Assembly: GCF_014203855.1 (NCBI RefSeq)
Contig: NZ_JACHJV010000001.1
Coordinates: 1,488,001-1,552,000, forward strand
DNA: 64,000 bases
Reading direction: 5' to 3'
Origin: Kitasatospora kifunensis
GTDB lineage: Bacteria; Actinomycetota; Actinomycetes; Streptomycetales; Streptomycetaceae
A model generated the notes under the pieces. The model ran no database searches. It was not told the origin of the DNA and saw only the letters and a list, made by a program, of their open reading frames with translations. This document shows positions 54,662 to 64,000 of the stretch, one piece after another. Numbering within the stretch: the first letter of the stretch is position 1; each line of letters starts with the position of its first letter. Both the position numbers and the translations under genes were made by a program.

Positions 54662-57181
54662 CTACGCCCCGCGCAGCACCGCACCGGTGCGCGCCAGCGC
54701 GGCGGCCACCGCGCTCTCGCGCGCCGCCGAGGCCTCGTCGGCCGTCAGCGTGCGGTCGGTGGCGCGGAAGCGCAGCGCGTAGGCCAGCGACTTCTTGCCC
54801 TCGCCCACCTGCTCGCCGGTGAAGACGTCGAACAGCCGGATCGCCTCCAGGAGTTCGCCCGCGCCCTCGCGCAGTGCGGTCTCCACCTCGGCGGCCGGCA
54901 CTGCGGCGTCCACGATCAGCGCCACGTCCTGAGTGGCGACCGGGTAGCCGGAGACCGTCGGCCCCTCGACCGGCTGCTCGCCGTCGGCGCTCAGCAGGTC
55001 GAGGTCGATCTCGGCGACCGAGGTACGCTCGGGCAGGTGCAGCGCCTTGACCACCCGCGGGTGCAGCTCACCGGCGTGGCCGACCACCCGGTCGGTGCCG
55101 GCCACCAGCAGCTCGGCGCAGCGGCCCGGATGCCAAGGCGCGTACTGCCCCTGACGGACCGTCAGCTCGACACCGGCCGCGCGGGCCACCGTGCGGGCCG
55201 CCTCGACGGCGTCCGCCCAGCTCGCCTGCCCGCCCTTGCCCCACCAGCCGGAGGGCAGTCGCTCGCCGGCCAGCGCGACCGCGACCCGCAGCGGCTGGTG
55301 CGGCAGCGCGGCGTTCAGCGCGGCGATCTCCTCGTCGCTCGGCCGGCGGTCGACGGCCGGACGGGGGGCGACGGGCTGCTCGGCCTCGGGCAGGAAGACC
55401 AGGCCGGTCTCGAAGATCGCCAGGTCGGTGTTGCCGCGCCCGATGTTGCGCCGCAGCGCGCCGAGCAGGCCGGGCAGCAGCGTGGTGCGCAGCGCCGGCT
55501 CCTCGTCGTTCAGCGGGTTGACCAGCTTGACGGTGCGTCGGCGCAGGTCGTCCGCCTCCAGGCCGAGGGCGTCGAAGGCCGCCGCGCCGAGGAAGGGGTA
55601 GTTGTGCACCTCGGCGTAGCCGGCGCCGGCCAGCGCCACGCCCACCCGGCGATGCCGGCGCTGGGCGGCCGTCAGACCCTGGCCCGGCGGCACGGTGGGC
55701 ATCCGGGTGGGGACGTTGTCGTAGCCCTCCAGCCGGATCACCTCCTCCGCCAGGTCGTTGGGGTCGGTCAGGTCGGGGCGCCAGCTCGGCGGGGTGACCT
55801 CCAGCAGGTCGGCGCCCGCCACCGAGCAACCCACCTCCTGCAGACGGCGGGTGACGGTCTCGCGGCCGTACTCCATGCCCGCCACCTGGTCCGGCAGGTC
55901 GGCCGCGATGGTGATGGTGCGCACCGGGTGCGGGGCGGCGATCTCGGTGACACCGGCCTCGGCGGTGCCGCCGGCGATCAGCACCAGCAGGTCGACGGCG
56001 CGCTGCGCGGCCGCCTTGGAGGCCTCCGGGTCCACGCCGCGCTCGAAGCGCTTGGAGGCCTCGGAGGGCAGCTTGTGCCGCTTGGCCGTGCGGGCGATGG
56101 CCACCGGGTCGAAGTGCGCGGCCTCGATGATCACCTCGGTGGAGCCGACGACCTCGCCGGTCTCCGGGTTGACCACGGGGTCGAGGATCTCGGTGGAGGC
56201 GCCGCCCATGACCCCGGCCAGGCCGATCGGCCCGGAGTTGTCGCAGATCAGCAGGTCCTCGGTGGACAGCTCGCGCTTGGCGCCGTCCAGCGTGGTCAGC
56301 CTCTCGCCGGCGAGCGCGCGGCGCACCTGGATCGGGCCGTCGACGCGGCTGCGGTCGTAGGCGTGCAGCGGCTGGCCGACCTCGAGCATCACGTAGTTGG
56401 TGATGTCGACGGTCAGCGAGATCGGGCGCACGTGCATCTTCTGCAGTCGACGCTGCAGCCAGATCGGCGACTTGGCGCCCGGGTCGATGCCGACCACGGT
56501 GCGCGCCACGAAGCGGTCGCAGCCCACCGGGTCGGCGACCTTGACCAGGTAGCCGAAAGAGTTGGCCGGCGGCACGTCCAGCAGCGCCGGGTCGGCCAGC
56601 GGCAGCCCGTACGCGGCGGCGGCCTCGCGGGCGACCCCGCGCATCGACAGGCAGTAGCCGCGGTCGGGGGTGACCGCGATGTCCAGCACCTCGTCCACCA
56701 GCTCGAGCAGCGCGATGGCGTCGGTGCCGGGCTCGTACTCCGGCGGCAGCACGATGATGCCGTCGTGGTCGTCGCCCATGCCGAGCTCGCGCGCCGAGCA
56801 GATCATGCCGGCCGAGGTCTGGCCGTAGGTCTGCCGCGCGGCGATCGGGAACGGACCGGGCAGCACGGCGCCCGGCAGCACCACGACCACCTTGTCGCCC
56901 ACCGCGAAGTTGCGGGCGCCGCAGACGATCTCCTGCGGCTCGCCGGTGCCGTTGGCGTCGCCGACGTTGACGAAGCAGTGCCGGATCGGCTTCTTGAAGC
57001 CGGTCAGCTCCTCGATCGACAGCACCTCGCCGACCACCAGCGGGCCCTTGAGGTCGGCGCCGAGCTGCTCGACGGTCTCGACCTCGAGACCGGCCCTGAT
57101 CAGCTTCTCGGCCAGCTCCCGACCGGTCACGCCGGCGGGCAGGTCGACGTACTCGCGCAGCCAGGAAAGCGGGACGCGCAT
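54662..57181 (-). CDS. pheT: Phenylalanyl-tRNA synthetase beta subunit
   Basis: An 839-aa protein, normal length for an actinobacterial PheT. It begins [14 protein letters not shown], followed by a tRNA-binding OB fold (residues ~40-150, with [17 protein letters not shown]), the B3/B4 editing module, a B5 domain ([14 protein letters not shown]) and a C-terminal FDX-ACB anticodon-binding domain ([13 protein letters not shown]...[15 protein letters not shown]). With PheS it forms the alpha2-beta2 enzyme that charges tRNA-Phe. It starts one base after the pheS stop (overlapping TGATG), so both are made from one mRNA. Confidence 0.97.
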   Translation of the reverse strand: MRVPLSWLREYVDLPAGVTGRELAEKLIRAGLEVETVEQLGADLKGPLVVGEVLSIEELTGFKKPIRHCFVNVGDANGTGEPQEIVCGARNFAVGDKVVVVLPGAVLPGPFPIAARQTYGQTSAGMICSARELGMGDDHDGIIVLPPEYEPGTDAIALLELVDEVLDIAVTPDRGYCLSMRGVAREAAAAYGLPLADPALLDVPPANSFGYLVKVADPVGCDRFVARTVVGIDPGAKSPIWLQRRLQKMHVRPISLTVDITNYVMLEVGQPLHAYDRSRVDGPIQVRRALAGERLTTLDGAKRELSTEDLLICDNSGPIGLAGVMGGASTEILDPVVNPETGEVVGSTEVIIEAAHFDPVAIARTAKRHKLPSEASKRFERGVDPEASKAAAQRAVDLLVLIAGGTAEAGVTEIAAPHPVRTITIAADLPDQVAGMEYGRETVTRRLQEVGCSVAGADLLEVTPPSWRPDLTDPNDLAEEVIRLEGYDNVPTRMPTVPPGQGLTAAQRRHRRVGVALAGAGYAEVHNYPFLGAAAFDALGLEADDLRRRTVKLVNPLNDEEPALRTTLLPGLLGALRRNIGRGNTDLAIFETGLVFLPEAEQPVAPRPAVDRRPSDEEIAALNAALPHQPLRVAVALAGERLPSGWWGKGGQASWADAVEAARTVARAAGVELTVRQGQYAPWHPGRCAELLVAGTDRVVGHAGELHPRVVKALHLPERTSVAEIDLDLLSADGEQPVEGPTVSGYPVATQDVALIVDAAVPAAEVETALREGAGELLEAIRLFDVFTGEQVGEGKKSLAYALRFRATDRTLTADEASAARESAVAAALARTGAVLRGA

Positions 57182-58302
57182 CAGATCTCCATCCCGAACG
57201 GGAGAGTGAAACGCACGTCACCCTCGACCATGTCGCGCATGTCCGCGACGTTGTGACGGTTCATCAGGATTCGCTCCAGGCCCAGGCCGAAGGCGAATCC
57301 GCTGTAACGCTGGGGGTCCACCCCGGCGGCGATCAGCACGCGCGGGTTGACCACACCGCAGCCGCCCAGCTCGATCCAGCCCTCGGAGGAGCAGGTGCGG
57401 CACGGCGCGTCCGGGTTGCCCACACTGGCGCCCCGGCAGACGAAGCACTCCAGGTCCACCTCGGCGCTCGGCTCGGTGAACGGGAAGTACGAGGGCCGCC
57501 AGCGCAGCTCCAGCTCGTCCCCGATCAGCTTGCTGACCAGCAGCTCGATGGTGCCCTTGAGGTCGCCGAAGGTGATGCCCTCGTCGACCGCGATGCCCTC
57601 GACCTGGCGGAAGACCGGGGTGTGGGTGGCGTCCAGCTCGTCGGTGCGGTAGACCCGGCCGACCGAGACGGCGTACAGCGGCGGCTGCTTGTCGAGCATC
57701 GCGCGGATCTGCACCGGCGAGGTCTGGGTGCGCAGCACCAGGCCCGAGTCGGGCGAACCGTCGGCCGCCGCGACGAAGAAGGTGTCCTGCATCGAGCGCG
57801 CGGGGTGGTCGGGGCCCAGGTTGAGCGCGTCGAAGTTGAGCCACTCGGCCTCGACCTCGGGACCCGAGGCGATGCTGTAGCCCATCGCGACGAAGGTGTC
57901 CTCGATCCGCTCGGCCAGCGTGGTCAGCGGGTGCCGGGCACCGCGCGGGGCGCGGTCGTAGGGCAGCGTGATGTCCACCGCCTCCTCGACCAGCACGCGC
58001 GCGTCGCGCTCCGCCTCCAGCTCCACCTGACGCTTCGCCAGTGCCTGGTTGACCGCGCCGCGGGCCTGGCCGATCAGCTTGCCGGCCGCGGCCTTGGCCT
58101 GCGGGGGCAGCGCGCCGATCTCGCGGTTGGCCAGCGAGAGCGCGGAGCGGTCGCCGGTGTGCGCGACCTTGGCCTGCTTCAGCTCCTCCAGGCCGGTGGC
58201 GGCGGCGAAGGCCGCGATGGCCTCGTCCCGGGCACGCTCGACCTCTTCCGGCTTCAATGCCTCAACCTCTACCGGGTCGTAGGACTTGTTGGGTGCCGAC
58301 AT
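57181..58302 (-). CDS. pheS: Phenylalanyl-tRNA synthetase alpha subunit
   Basis: A 373-aa protein from ATG 58302. An N-terminal coiled coil (residues ~20-100) that grips tRNA-Phe is followed by the class II catalytic core: motif 1 near H-P-L-T-T-L, motif 2 V-G-R-V-Y-R-T-D...[23 protein letters not shown], and motif 3 [15 protein letters not shown]...C-R-T-C-S insertion resembles a zinc knuckle seen in actinobacterial PheS. The upstream leader is about 230 bp and has a tandem repeat but no clear attenuator. Confidence 0.97.
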   Translation of the reverse strand: MSAPNKSYDPVEVEALKPEEVERARDEAIAAFAAATGLEELKQAKVAHTGDRSALSLANREIGALPPQAKAAAGKLIGQARGAVNQALAKRQVELEAERDARVLVEEAVDITLPYDRAPRGARHPLTTLAERIEDTFVAMGYSIASGPEVEAEWLNFDALNLGPDHPARSMQDTFFVAAADGSPDSGLVLRTQTSPVQIRAMLDKQPPLYAVSVGRVYRTDELDATHTPVFRQVEGIAVDEGITFGDLKGTIELLVSKLIGDELELRWRPSYFPFTEPSAEVDLECFVCRGASVGNPDAPCRTCSSEGWIELGGCGVVNPRVLIAAGVDPQRYSGFAFGLGLERILMNRHNVADMRDMVEGDVRFTLPFGMEI

Positions 58303-58337
58303 CTCTATCTTTCCCGTGCTCCTGCTCGTCCGTGCTC

Positions 58338-58365
58338 GGATATGCAACCGCGGATACGCAACCGC
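58338..58365 (-). repeat. Tandem 14-bp repeat in the pheS leader
   Basis: GGATATGCAACCGC (58338-58351) is followed directly by GGATACGCAACCGC (58352-58365), differing at one base, 36-63 bases upstream of the pheS start codon. The rest of the 58303-58538 interval shows GC-rich hairpins (for example CCCCGCC/GGCGGGG near 58,411-58,431) but no gene. Confidence 0.4.
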
Positions 58366-58538
58366 CACGCCCTGCGTGGCCGGGCAACGGGCAGGCAGCC
58401 CCGCCGGATCGGGCGGGGAGGGTGTCCGCGGCTCGGCCGCACAGGGCGTTACACCAGGTCGAGTGTAGTCGCAGGGCGCACACCGCCTGGTTTTCGTCCC
58501 CGTCCAGCAGCCCGCCGGGCCCCTTTGAAGGTCTGTGG

Positions 58539-59672
58539 TCAGACCATGAAGTCGGGCACCCCGGCGGGCAGGATAAATCGGAACCGGGCGCCGCCACCGG
58601 GCACCCGGTCGATCCGGATCGTCCCGCCGTGCGCCTCGACGATGCCCTTGACGATGTAGAGGCCAAGGCCGGTGCCACCGCGCTTGCTGCCGCGCCAGAA
58701 GCGGGTGAAGACGCGCGGCATCGACTCCTCGGGGATGCCGCTGCCCTCGTCGCTCACGGTGACCGCCGTTCCTTCCACGATCCGGGGCGGGGTGCCCGGG
58801 TGTTCCCAGCTGGCGGCCTCGACGATCTCCTTGGCCGGCGCCACCTCGATGGTGACAGTTCCCTCGCCGTGCCGCACCGCGTTTTCCAGCAGGTTGGCGA
58901 GCACCTGGTCGACCTTGTCGGGGTCCGCCCACTGCTGCGGCAGATCCTCGGCGATCCGGATGTCGAAGCGCTCGGGCGGGATGCCGGCGGCCACCTTGCC
59001 CTCGACGTGCCGGCGCACGGCGGCCGCCAGGTCCACCACCTGCTTGCGCACCTCCAGGCGGCCCGCGTCGATCCGGGAGATGTCCAGCAGCTCGGCGATC
59101 AGCCGGGTGACCCGGTCGGCGTCGGAGTTCACCGTCTCCAGCATCAACCGCTTCTGTCCGTCGGTGAACCGCTCCCACTTGTTCAACAGGGTCGCGGTGA
59201 AGCCCTTGACGCTGGTGAGCGGGGAACGCAGCTCGTGCGCGACGGTGGCGATCAGCTCGGCGTGCGCGCGCTCGGTGCGCCGGCGGGCCTCGGTGCCGCG
59301 CAGCGCCACCACCACCTGCCGCAGCGGACCGCGCGGGCGCTCGCGCACGTAGGAGGCGGAGACCAGCAGCTCGCGGTTGGCACCGGCCAGCAGCAGGTTG
59401 CGCTCGGGCTGGCGGGTGCGGATGGCGAGCCCGCCGTACGGATCGGTCAGCTGCCACCAGCGACGGCCGTCCAGGTCCTCCAGCGGCAGCGCCTCGGTCA
59501 GCGGGCGGCCCAGCGCGGCAGGGCCGCTGATCCCGGTCAGCCGGGCGGCGGCGCGGTTGAAGCAGACCACCAGGCCCGCCCGGTCGGCGATCACCAGGCC
59601 GTCCGGCAACTCGTCAGGGTCCAGCGGCGGGGCAGCCGGCACGGCTTGCCGCCGATCCTCGCCGCCGACCAT
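58539..59672 (-). CDS. PAS-domain sensor histidine kinase
   Basis: A 377-aa cytoplasmic protein from ATG 59672 with GGGAGG seven bases upstream. A PAS domain (about residues 15-125; G-L-V-V-C-F-N-R-A-A-A-R-L-T-G) is followed by the HisKA helix pair with phospho-acceptor H146 (V-A-H-E-L-R-S-P-L-T-S-V) and the HATPase: N-L-L-E-N-A-V-R-H-G, D-E-G-S-G-I-P, F-W-R-G...G-T-G-L-G-L-Y-I-V. No response regulator is encoded nearby. The gene keeps the position between the SpoU methyltransferase and pheS found in Streptomyces. The signal is unknown. Confidence 0.9.
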   Translation of the reverse strand: MVGGEDRRQAVPAAPPLDPDELPDGLVIADRAGLVVCFNRAAARLTGISGPAALGRPLTEALPLEDLDGRRWWQLTDPYGGLAIRTRQPERNLLLAGANRELLVSASYVRERPRGPLRQVVVALRGTEARRRTERAHAELIATVAHELRSPLTSVKGFTATLLNKWERFTDGQKRLMLETVNSDADRVTRLIAELLDISRIDAGRLEVRKQVVDLAAAVRRHVEGKVAAGIPPERFDIRIAEDLPQQWADPDKVDQVLANLLENAVRHGEGTVTIEVAPAKEIVEAASWEHPGTPPRIVEGTAVTVSDEGSGIPEESMPRVFTRFWRGSKRGGTGLGLYIVKGIVEAHGGTIRIDRVPGGGARFRFILPAGVPDFMV

Positions 59673-59750
59673 GAGAGTCCTCCCGATCCGCCCGACCCGT
59701 ACGCCGTCCCCCATCCGGACCGCGCACCCAACTGGCTCCCGAGCTCGACC

Positions 59751-60626
59751 CTAGCGCTCCGTACCCGACTCGCGACAGCCTGCGGGCGAACGCTGTGCGC
59801 GGGCGGAGGCGTAGAGGCAGACGGCGGCGGCGGTGGCGAGGTTGAGGCTCTCGGCGTGCCCGTGGATCGGCACGCGCACCACCTCGTCGGCAAGTGCGCG
59901 GGTCTCCTCCGGCAGGCCCCAGGCCTCGTTGCCGAAGATCCAGGCGCTCGGGGCGCCCAGCGTGCCCTCGTCCAGCTCCTGGTCCAGGTCCCGCTCGCCC
60001 GCGCCGTCGGCCGCCAGCATCCGCACGCCGTCGGCCTTGAGCTCGGCCACCACCTGCTCGATCGGCACGCCGACCGCCACCGGCAGGTGGAAGAGGCTGC
60101 CGACCGAGGCGCGCACGGCCTTGGGGTTGTAGAGGTCCACCGAGGCGTCGGTGAGCACCACGGCGTCCGCCCCGGCCGCGTCCGCGGTGCGCAGCACCGT
60201 ACCGGCGTTGCCCGGGTCGCGGACGTTGGCCAGCACCGCGACCAGCTTGGGACGGGCGCGCAGCACCTCGGCGAAGGGGATGTCCAGGAAGCGGCAGAGC
60301 GCCACGATGCCCTGCGGGGTGACGGTGTCGCAGATGTCGGCGATCACCTCGTCGGTGGCGGTCAGCACCGGCAGGCCCGCGGCGCGGGCGGCGGCGACGA
60401 TCTCGCCGTGCCGCTCGGCGGCCTCCGGTGTGAGGTAGATCTCCACTACCGCGTGCTCCCGCCCGCCCGGCAACAGCCCGTAGGCCACCGCCTCACGGAC
60501 CGCCTGCGGGCCCTCGGCCAGGAAGCGGCGGTCCTTGCCGCGCTGGGCTCGCCGGGCCAACTTGCGAGCGGCGATCACCCGCGGCGAGCGGAGCGAGCTG
60601 AGCAGGGGGGTGTCGGTGCTGGCCAT
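59751..60626 (-). CDS. SpoU/TrmH-family RNA 2'-O-methyltransferase
   Basis: A 291-aa protein from ATG 60626 (TTG 60647 is possible). The N-terminal substrate-binding domain contains R-R-F-L-A-E-G-P-Q-A-V-R-E-A. The SPOUT domain shows all three motifs: N-V-R-D-P-G-N-A-G-T-V-L-R-T-A-D-A, I-F-G-N-E-A-W-G-L, and V-P-I-H-G-H-A-E-S-L-N-L-A-T-A-A-A-V. It methylates ribose in rRNA or tRNA with S-adenosylmethionine. Its neighbours are ribosomal protein genes, supporting an rRNA target. Confidence 0.92.
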   Translation of the reverse strand: MASTDTPLLSSLRSPRVIAARKLARRAQRGKDRRFLAEGPQAVREAVAYGLLPGGREHAVVEIYLTPEAAERHGEIVAAARAAGLPVLTATDEVIADICDTVTPQGIVALCRFLDIPFAEVLRARPKLVAVLANVRDPGNAGTVLRTADAAGADAVVLTDASVDLYNPKAVRASVGSLFHLPVAVGVPIEQVVAELKADGVRMLAADGAGERDLDQELDEGTLGAPSAWIFGNEAWGLPEETRALADEVVRVPIHGHAESLNLATAAAVCLYASARAQRSPAGCRESGTER

Positions 60627-60715
60627 GGTCTCTTTCGACAGCGACAAAGTGACAAGGTGAGTACGACAAGGTGAGTTATGAGGGTGGGCCGCCAGCCCCC
60701 TGCCGACCGACCCTC

Positions 60716-60751
60716 AAAAAGACCCGCAGGCTCGCGAGGAGCCTGCGGGTC
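60716..60751 (-). terminator. Terminator of the infC-rpmI-rplT operon
   Basis: GACCCGCAGGCTC (60721-60733) pairs with GAGCCTGCGGGTC (60739-60751); on the minus strand the stem is followed by TTTTT. Confidence 0.9.
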
Positions 60752-60767
60752 CGGGTACTGCGGTGGA

Positions 60768-61163
60768 TCAGGCGGCGTCAGCGGCGACCTTCGGCGCGTT
60801 GACGTCGGTCGGCAGCGCCTTCTGGGCGGCCTCGACCAGCGCGGCGAACGCGTTGGCGTCGTTGACGGCCAGCTCGGCCAGCATCTTGCGGTCGATCTCG
60901 ATGCTGGCGGCCTTCAGGCCCTGCACGAAGCGGTTGTAGGTCATGCCGTTGGCACGGGCCGCAGCGTTGATGCGCTGGATCCAGAGCTGACGGAAGTCGC
61001 CCTTGCGCTTCTTGCGGTCGTTGTAGTTGTAAACGAGCGAGTGGGTGACCTGCTCCTTGGCCTTGCGGTACAGGCGCGACCGCTGGCCGCGGTAACCCTT
61101 CGCCCGCTCAAGGATGACCCGGCGCTTCTTGTGGGCGTTCACTGCCCGCTTGACGCGTGCCAC
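60768..61163 (-). CDS. rplT: Ribosomal protein L20
   Basis: A 131-aa protein with the L20 landmarks: [54 protein letters not shown] and [11 protein letters not shown]. It assembles early onto 23S rRNA. Last gene of the infC-rpmI-rplT operon, followed by a strong terminator. In other bacteria L20 represses this operon; no such site is evident here. Confidence 0.98.
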   Translation of the reverse strand: MARVKRAVNAHKKRRVILERAKGYRGQRSRLYRKAKEQVTHSLVYNYNDRKKRKGDFRQLWIQRINAAARANGMTYNRFVQGLKAASIEIDRKMLAELAVNDANAFAALVEAAQKALPTDVNAPKVAADAA

Positions 61164-61270
61164 TTCATTACTCCTAGGGGTTGGACCACGGACTACTTCA
61201 CGTGGTCCGTCAATCGAATCGGTCGGGAAGGATCAGCCGGTCTCCGCAGCCAGACGGCCGCGGCGGGCGA

Positions 61271-61465
61271 TCACTTACCGAGAAGCTTCTTGATCGTCTT
61301 GGTGTCGCCGGGGGCCATCTCGGCGGTGCCGGTCAGACGGCGGGTCACCCTGGAGGACTTGTGCTCCAGGAGGTGGCGCTTGCCAGCGCGCTCGCGGAGC
61401 ACCTTGCCAGAGCCCGTGATCTTGAAGCGCTTGCTGGCGCCACTGTGCGTCTTCTGCTTCGGCAT
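61271..61465 (-). CDS. rpmI: Ribosomal protein L35
   Basis: A 64-aa basic protein from ATG 61465 (GGAGATACGGC upstream on the minus strand). It contains the L35 pattern [21 protein letters not shown], then [14 protein letters not shown]. It is a component of the large ribosomal subunit, between infC and rplT as in most bacteria. Confidence 0.98.
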   Translation of the reverse strand: MPKQKTHSGASKRFKITGSGKVLRERAGKRHLLEHKSSRVTRRLTGTAEMAPGDTKTIKKLLGK

Positions 61466-61600
61466 GTCGCCGTATCTCCTCGTCGGTCCGCCCTGGCCCG
61501 CGTGTTGCCACGCGGGCCTGAGCGCTTGGTGTTCTCCGGTCACCGGGACGGGAGCCCCGGGACCGCGGTGGCCGGATCACCCGAGCCCAAGCCCAAGGGC

Positions 61601-62401
61601 TCAGGCGTCCTGAGCGACCTCGGCCGGCTGCTCGGCGGTGGCGGCGCTGTCGCCGGCCTCCGCCTGGTCCTGGGCCGCCTCGGCGGCCTGGTCTGCGTCG
61701 TCGTCAAGATCGGCGCCGTCGTCAAGATCGGCGTCGTCGATGTCGTCAGCCTGGTCAACATCGTCGGCCAGCTCGGCCTCGGTGTCCTCGACCTCGACAT
61801 CGTCGGCGTCGGCCTGGCTGCCGCCACGGCCCAGGCGCTCGGCCTTGCGGGCGTCCTGCGCCGCACGGGCCTCGGCCATCGCCTCGGTCTTCTTCTTGTG
61901 CGGGCCGAGAACCATGATCATGTTACGGCCGTCCTGCTTGGCCGAGGACTCCACGAAGCCCAGGTCCTGGACGTCGTTGGCGAGCCGCTGCAGCAGTCGG
62001 AAGCCCAGCTCGGGGCGGGACTGCTCGCGACCACGGAACATGATCGTGATCTTGACCTTGTCGCCCTGCTTGAGGAACCGAACGACGTGACCCTTCTTGG
62101 TGTCATAGTCGTGCGGGTCGATCTTCGGCCGGAGCTTCATCTCCTTGATGACCGTGTGCGCCTGGTTCTTGCGCGCCTCACGGGCCTTCATGGCCGACTC
62201 GTACTTGAACTTGCCGTAGTCCATGAGCTTGCACACCGGCGGCCGGGCGGTCGCCGCGACCTCGACCAGGTCGAGGTCGTACTCCTGCGCGAGCTCCAGC
62301 GCCTTGGCAAGCGGCACGATGCCGACCTGCTCGCCACTGGGACCGACGAGTCGCACCTCGGGGACGCGAATCCGGTCGTTGATGCGGGGCTCGGTGCTGA
62401 T
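61601..62401 (-). CDS. infC: Translation initiation factor IF-3 with ATC start codon
   Basis: A 266-aa protein. The canonical N-terminus ([19 protein letters not shown]) is in frame only if translation starts at ATC (62401-62399), four bases after AAGGAGG. Rare AUU/AUC starts are a known feature of infC and allow IF-3 to limit its own synthesis. The N and C domains are complete ([24 protein letters not shown]). The C-terminal tail of about 80 residues is an acidic Asp/Ala-rich extension typical of Streptomyces IF-3. It is preceded by a leader with a terminator-like hairpin. Confidence 0.95.
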   Translation of the reverse strand: MSTEPRINDRIRVPEVRLVGPSGEQVGIVPLAKALELAQEYDLDLVEVAATARPPVCKLMDYGKFKYESAMKAREARKNQAHTVIKEMKLRPKIDPHDYDTKKGHVVRFLKQGDKVKITIMFRGREQSRPELGFRLLQRLANDVQDLGFVESSAKQDGRNMIMVLGPHKKKTEAMAEARAAQDARKAERLGRGGSQADADDVEVEDTEAELADDVDQADDIDDADLDDGADLDDDADQAAEAAQDQAEAGDSAATAEQPAEVAQDA

Positions 62402-62531
62402 GGGGCCTCCTTGGTTGCACCTTCTGCGATGCGGCCGTCAGGGAGGCGGTCGCACGTAGTGGACTTCGACCACTGGGCGGGGCTTCATTCGTGCTGCGCT
62501 GCCGTCCGGTACTCCAGAGCACCGCGGCACG

Positions 62532-62561
62532 AAAAAAGCCCCGCTCGGTACAAGCGGGGCT
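62532..62561 (-). promoter_or_regulatory. Attenuator-like terminator in the infC leader
   Basis: On the minus strand AGCCCCGCT pairs with AGCGGGGCT across TGTACCG and is followed by TTTTT, about 130 bases upstream of the infC start. A factor-independent terminator inside this leader implies transcription attenuation of the infC operon. A possible extended -10 (TGTAAAGT) lies near 62,757-62,764 on the same strand; the rest of 62402-62836 holds no gene. Confidence 0.6.
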
Positions 62562-62836
62562 CCACACATCCGGGGGCTGCGCCCGGTGAGGGGCGCTGCT
62601 GGCGACGCACGGCCTTGCGGCTGGTGTCGCGGACCGGGACCCGTCGACCCGGAGGTCGATCAGGTGGGAGACTGTCGCGGTTGCCCTCTCGGGCCTCCTG
62701 GGTGGAGCCTCCTCTTGCTGGCCGGGCACGATGAAGCGCTCAGCCGGTCGTTAAGCCACTTTACACTACGGGCGAGCGCACTGTCTGCCGGTACCCTCCC
62801 AGGGGTACGGATCCACCCCGAGGGAATGAGCCTTCC

Positions 62837-63214
62837 TTGAGCAGCCAGCCCGACAACGCTTCCGAGGCCTTTGACGAGACCGTCGGGTACGACGACCTGA
62901 CCCGCGACATCGCCGAGGTGCCGGCGGTCGAGGTGATCACCACCGTCGCGGTGCACCTGATGAGCGCGGCAGCCGTCAAGTGCGGTCTGGCCGAGGGCGG
63001 CGAGAAGGACAAGGACCTGGACGAGGCCCGCAAGCTGATCACCGCGCTGGCCGGTCTGGTGACCGCGGGCGCCCCGGAGATCAGCAACTTCCACGCCGCC
63101 CCGCTGCGCGACGGCCTGCGCTCGCTGCAGCTGGCCTTCCGCGAGGCCTCGATGGTGCCGGACGCCCCGGGCACCGGGCCCGGCGAGAAGTTCACCGGGC
63201 CCGTCTACTCCTGA
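62837..63214 (+). CDS. DUF1844 family protein
   Basis: A 125-aa protein from TTG 62837. It has the DUF1844 core: V-E-V-I-T-T-V-A-V-H-L-M-S-A-A-A-V-K-C-G-L, D-L-D-E-A-R-K-L-I-T-A-L-A-G-L-V-T-A, and L-R-D-G-L-R-S-L-Q-L-A-F-R-E-A-S. The family is small, helical and of unknown function, and in actinobacteria stands divergent to infC, as here. It shares the intergenic region with the infC leader. Confidence 0.88.
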   Translation: MSSQPDNASEAFDETVGYDDLTRDIAEVPAVEVITTVAVHLMSAAAVKCGLAEGGEKDKDLDEARKLITALAGLVTAGAPEISNFHAAPLRDGLRSLQLAFREASMVPDAPGTGPGEKFTGPVYS

Positions 63215-63251
63215 CCACCGGTCACCCGACCTCTGGTCACTCGGCCTCTGA

Positions 63252-63989
63252 TCACTTCGCCTCGTAGAACCCGCTGCCCGTCGGCCGTGCGCCGGCGGGC
63301 AGCAGTGCGAGGTCCAGGCCACGGGTCAGCCGCACCCGCAGCACCGGGTCCGCCGCCAGCGCGGTGGCCAGCCGCTGGGCCAGCTCCGGCACCTGGGCGC
63401 CGTCCGCCAGTGCGAGTGCCAGCACCGCGTCGGTGACCTCACCCGGGCGCAGCTCGGCACGGCGCACCTGCGGCTCGGCGGCCAGCAGCACCCGCAGCGC
63501 GGCCAGCACCTCCGGGTCCTGGACCGGCGGCAGCCAGACCCGGTTCTCCGCCACCGCGCGCATCCGGGCGCCGGTCAGTTGATAGGTCACCGGACCGGCC
63601 GGGTCGATCAGCAGGGTGTCGGCCCGCTCGGCGTAGGCCGTCATCACCGCCTGCGGCGCGTTCACCGGTGCGGGGCGGGCATCGGCCTGCCAGGCGGCCA
63701 GCGAGGCCAGCGAGGTGAAGGCCGGCAGCGCCCGACGGCCGTCGGCGGCCTCGATCACCGGGACCGCCATGTCGCTGGTCTTCTCGTGCTTGAGACCGGC
63801 CGCGTCCGTCTCCACCTCGCCGAGCAGCGCGACGATCGGCACCATCAGGCGGGCCTGGCGCAGCGCGGCCAGCAGCGCCGGCTCGGCGCCCGGCTGCTGC
63901 GCCCAGTCGGCCAGCGCCTGCGCGAGGGCCGGGTCGGCGGTGCCGTCGTCGGCGGCGAATCCGGGGTTGGGAATGTTCTTGCGATCCAC
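63252..63989 (-). CDS. SseB-family protein
   Basis: A 245-aa protein from GTG 63989. The SseB N-terminal domain (about residues 20-130) is recognisable by A-L-L-A-A-L-R-Q-A-R-L-M-V-P-I-V-A-L, D-M-A-V-P-V-I-E-A-A-D-G-R-R-A-L-P-A-F-T-S and V-M-T-A-Y-A-E-R-A-D-T-L-L-I-D-P-A-G-P-V. SseB-like proteins are of uncertain function in actinobacteria. It is convergent with the DUF1844 gene, matching the usual Streptomyces order at this locus. Confidence 0.88.
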   Translation of the reverse strand: MDRKNIPNPGFAADDGTADPALAQALADWAQQPGAEPALLAALRQARLMVPIVALLGEVETDAAGLKHEKTSDMAVPVIEAADGRRALPAFTSLASLAAWQADARPAPVNAPQAVMTAYAERADTLLIDPAGPVTYQLTGARMRAVAENRVWLPPVQDPEVLAALRVLLAAEPQVRRAELRPGEVTDAVLALALADGAQVPELAQRLATALAADPVLRVRLTRGLDLALLPAGARPTGSGFYEAK

Positions 63990-64000
63990 CCGGCGAGCCT

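Noticed and set aside
54611..57256. Long + strand frame of 881 codons opposite pheT
   Set aside because: pheT is complete on the minus strand; long antisense frames are normal in GC-rich genomes.
58303..58538. T-box or Phe-rich leader peptide upstream of pheS
   Set aside because: No T-box core sequence and no short ORF with clustered Phe codons were found; only a tandem 14-bp repeat is present.

Overview
The window comes from a high-GC actinobacterium of the family Streptomycetaceae (Streptomyces or Kitasatospora-like). The right-hand 14 kb carries the conserved block SseB-like gene / DUF1844 gene / infC-rpmI-rplT / SpoU methyltransferase / PAS histidine kinase / pheS-pheT in the order typical of Streptomyces chromosomes. 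GTG, TTG and even ATC starts are frequent and Shine-Dalgarno sites are purine-rich.

Bases 1 to about 48,214 are one integrated mobile element whose left end lies outside the window. It combines two parts. The left part (1-9.7 kb) looks like an actinobacterial conjugative element: Spd-like membrane proteins, two coiled-coil proteins, an FtsK/TraB-type DNA translocase, an orphan Pycsar-type membrane effector, a membrane-anchored Mrr-type nuclease and several very small Cys-rich proteins. The second part (9.9-43.6 kb) is a complete siphovirus late region, all on the + strand: tail fibre, small and large terminase, a portal fused to a Nudix domain and a MuF domain, XkdF-like protease, scaffold-like protein, capsid, connectors, tail tube, two tail-assembly chaperones joined by a -1 frameshift, tape measure with a built-in lysozyme, baseplate proteins, a second beta-helix tailspike, and a lysis region with a GH25 endolysin, holin-like proteins, a papain/C39-like peptidase and a phospholipase-D-type nuclease. 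Two HNH endonucleases interrupt the late operon. The right part (43.6-48.2 kb) holds regulators (HTH, MerR-like, XRE/DUF5919, GntR), small zinc-ribbon proteins and a three-repeat CRISPR-like mini-array without cas genes. The element ends inside the 3' part of a 3-hydroxyacyl(butyryl)-CoA dehydrogenase gene, whose last ~40 codons remain at 48,212-48,334, so the integration site is a protein-coding gene.

From 48.2 kb on the DNA is chromosomal: a vapBC toxin-antitoxin pair; a minus-strand unit consisting of a protein of unknown function followed by two structured RNAs that each contain a circularly permuted tRNA-like module closed by a terminal helix (bacterial Y-RNA architecture); a broken metallo-beta-lactamase gene with a TA-flanked MITE at its stop codon; an ABC export operon with a ribbon-helix-helix regulator controlled by an iterated operator; and the housekeeping translation genes.

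The strongest candidates for new biology are the protein plus permuted tRNA-like RNA unit at 49.2-50.2 kb, the phage-borne mini-CRISPR array at 45.05-45.20 kb, and the portal-Nudix-MuF fusion at 16-19 kb. Functions were assigned by reading motifs and recalling families; no database search was run.
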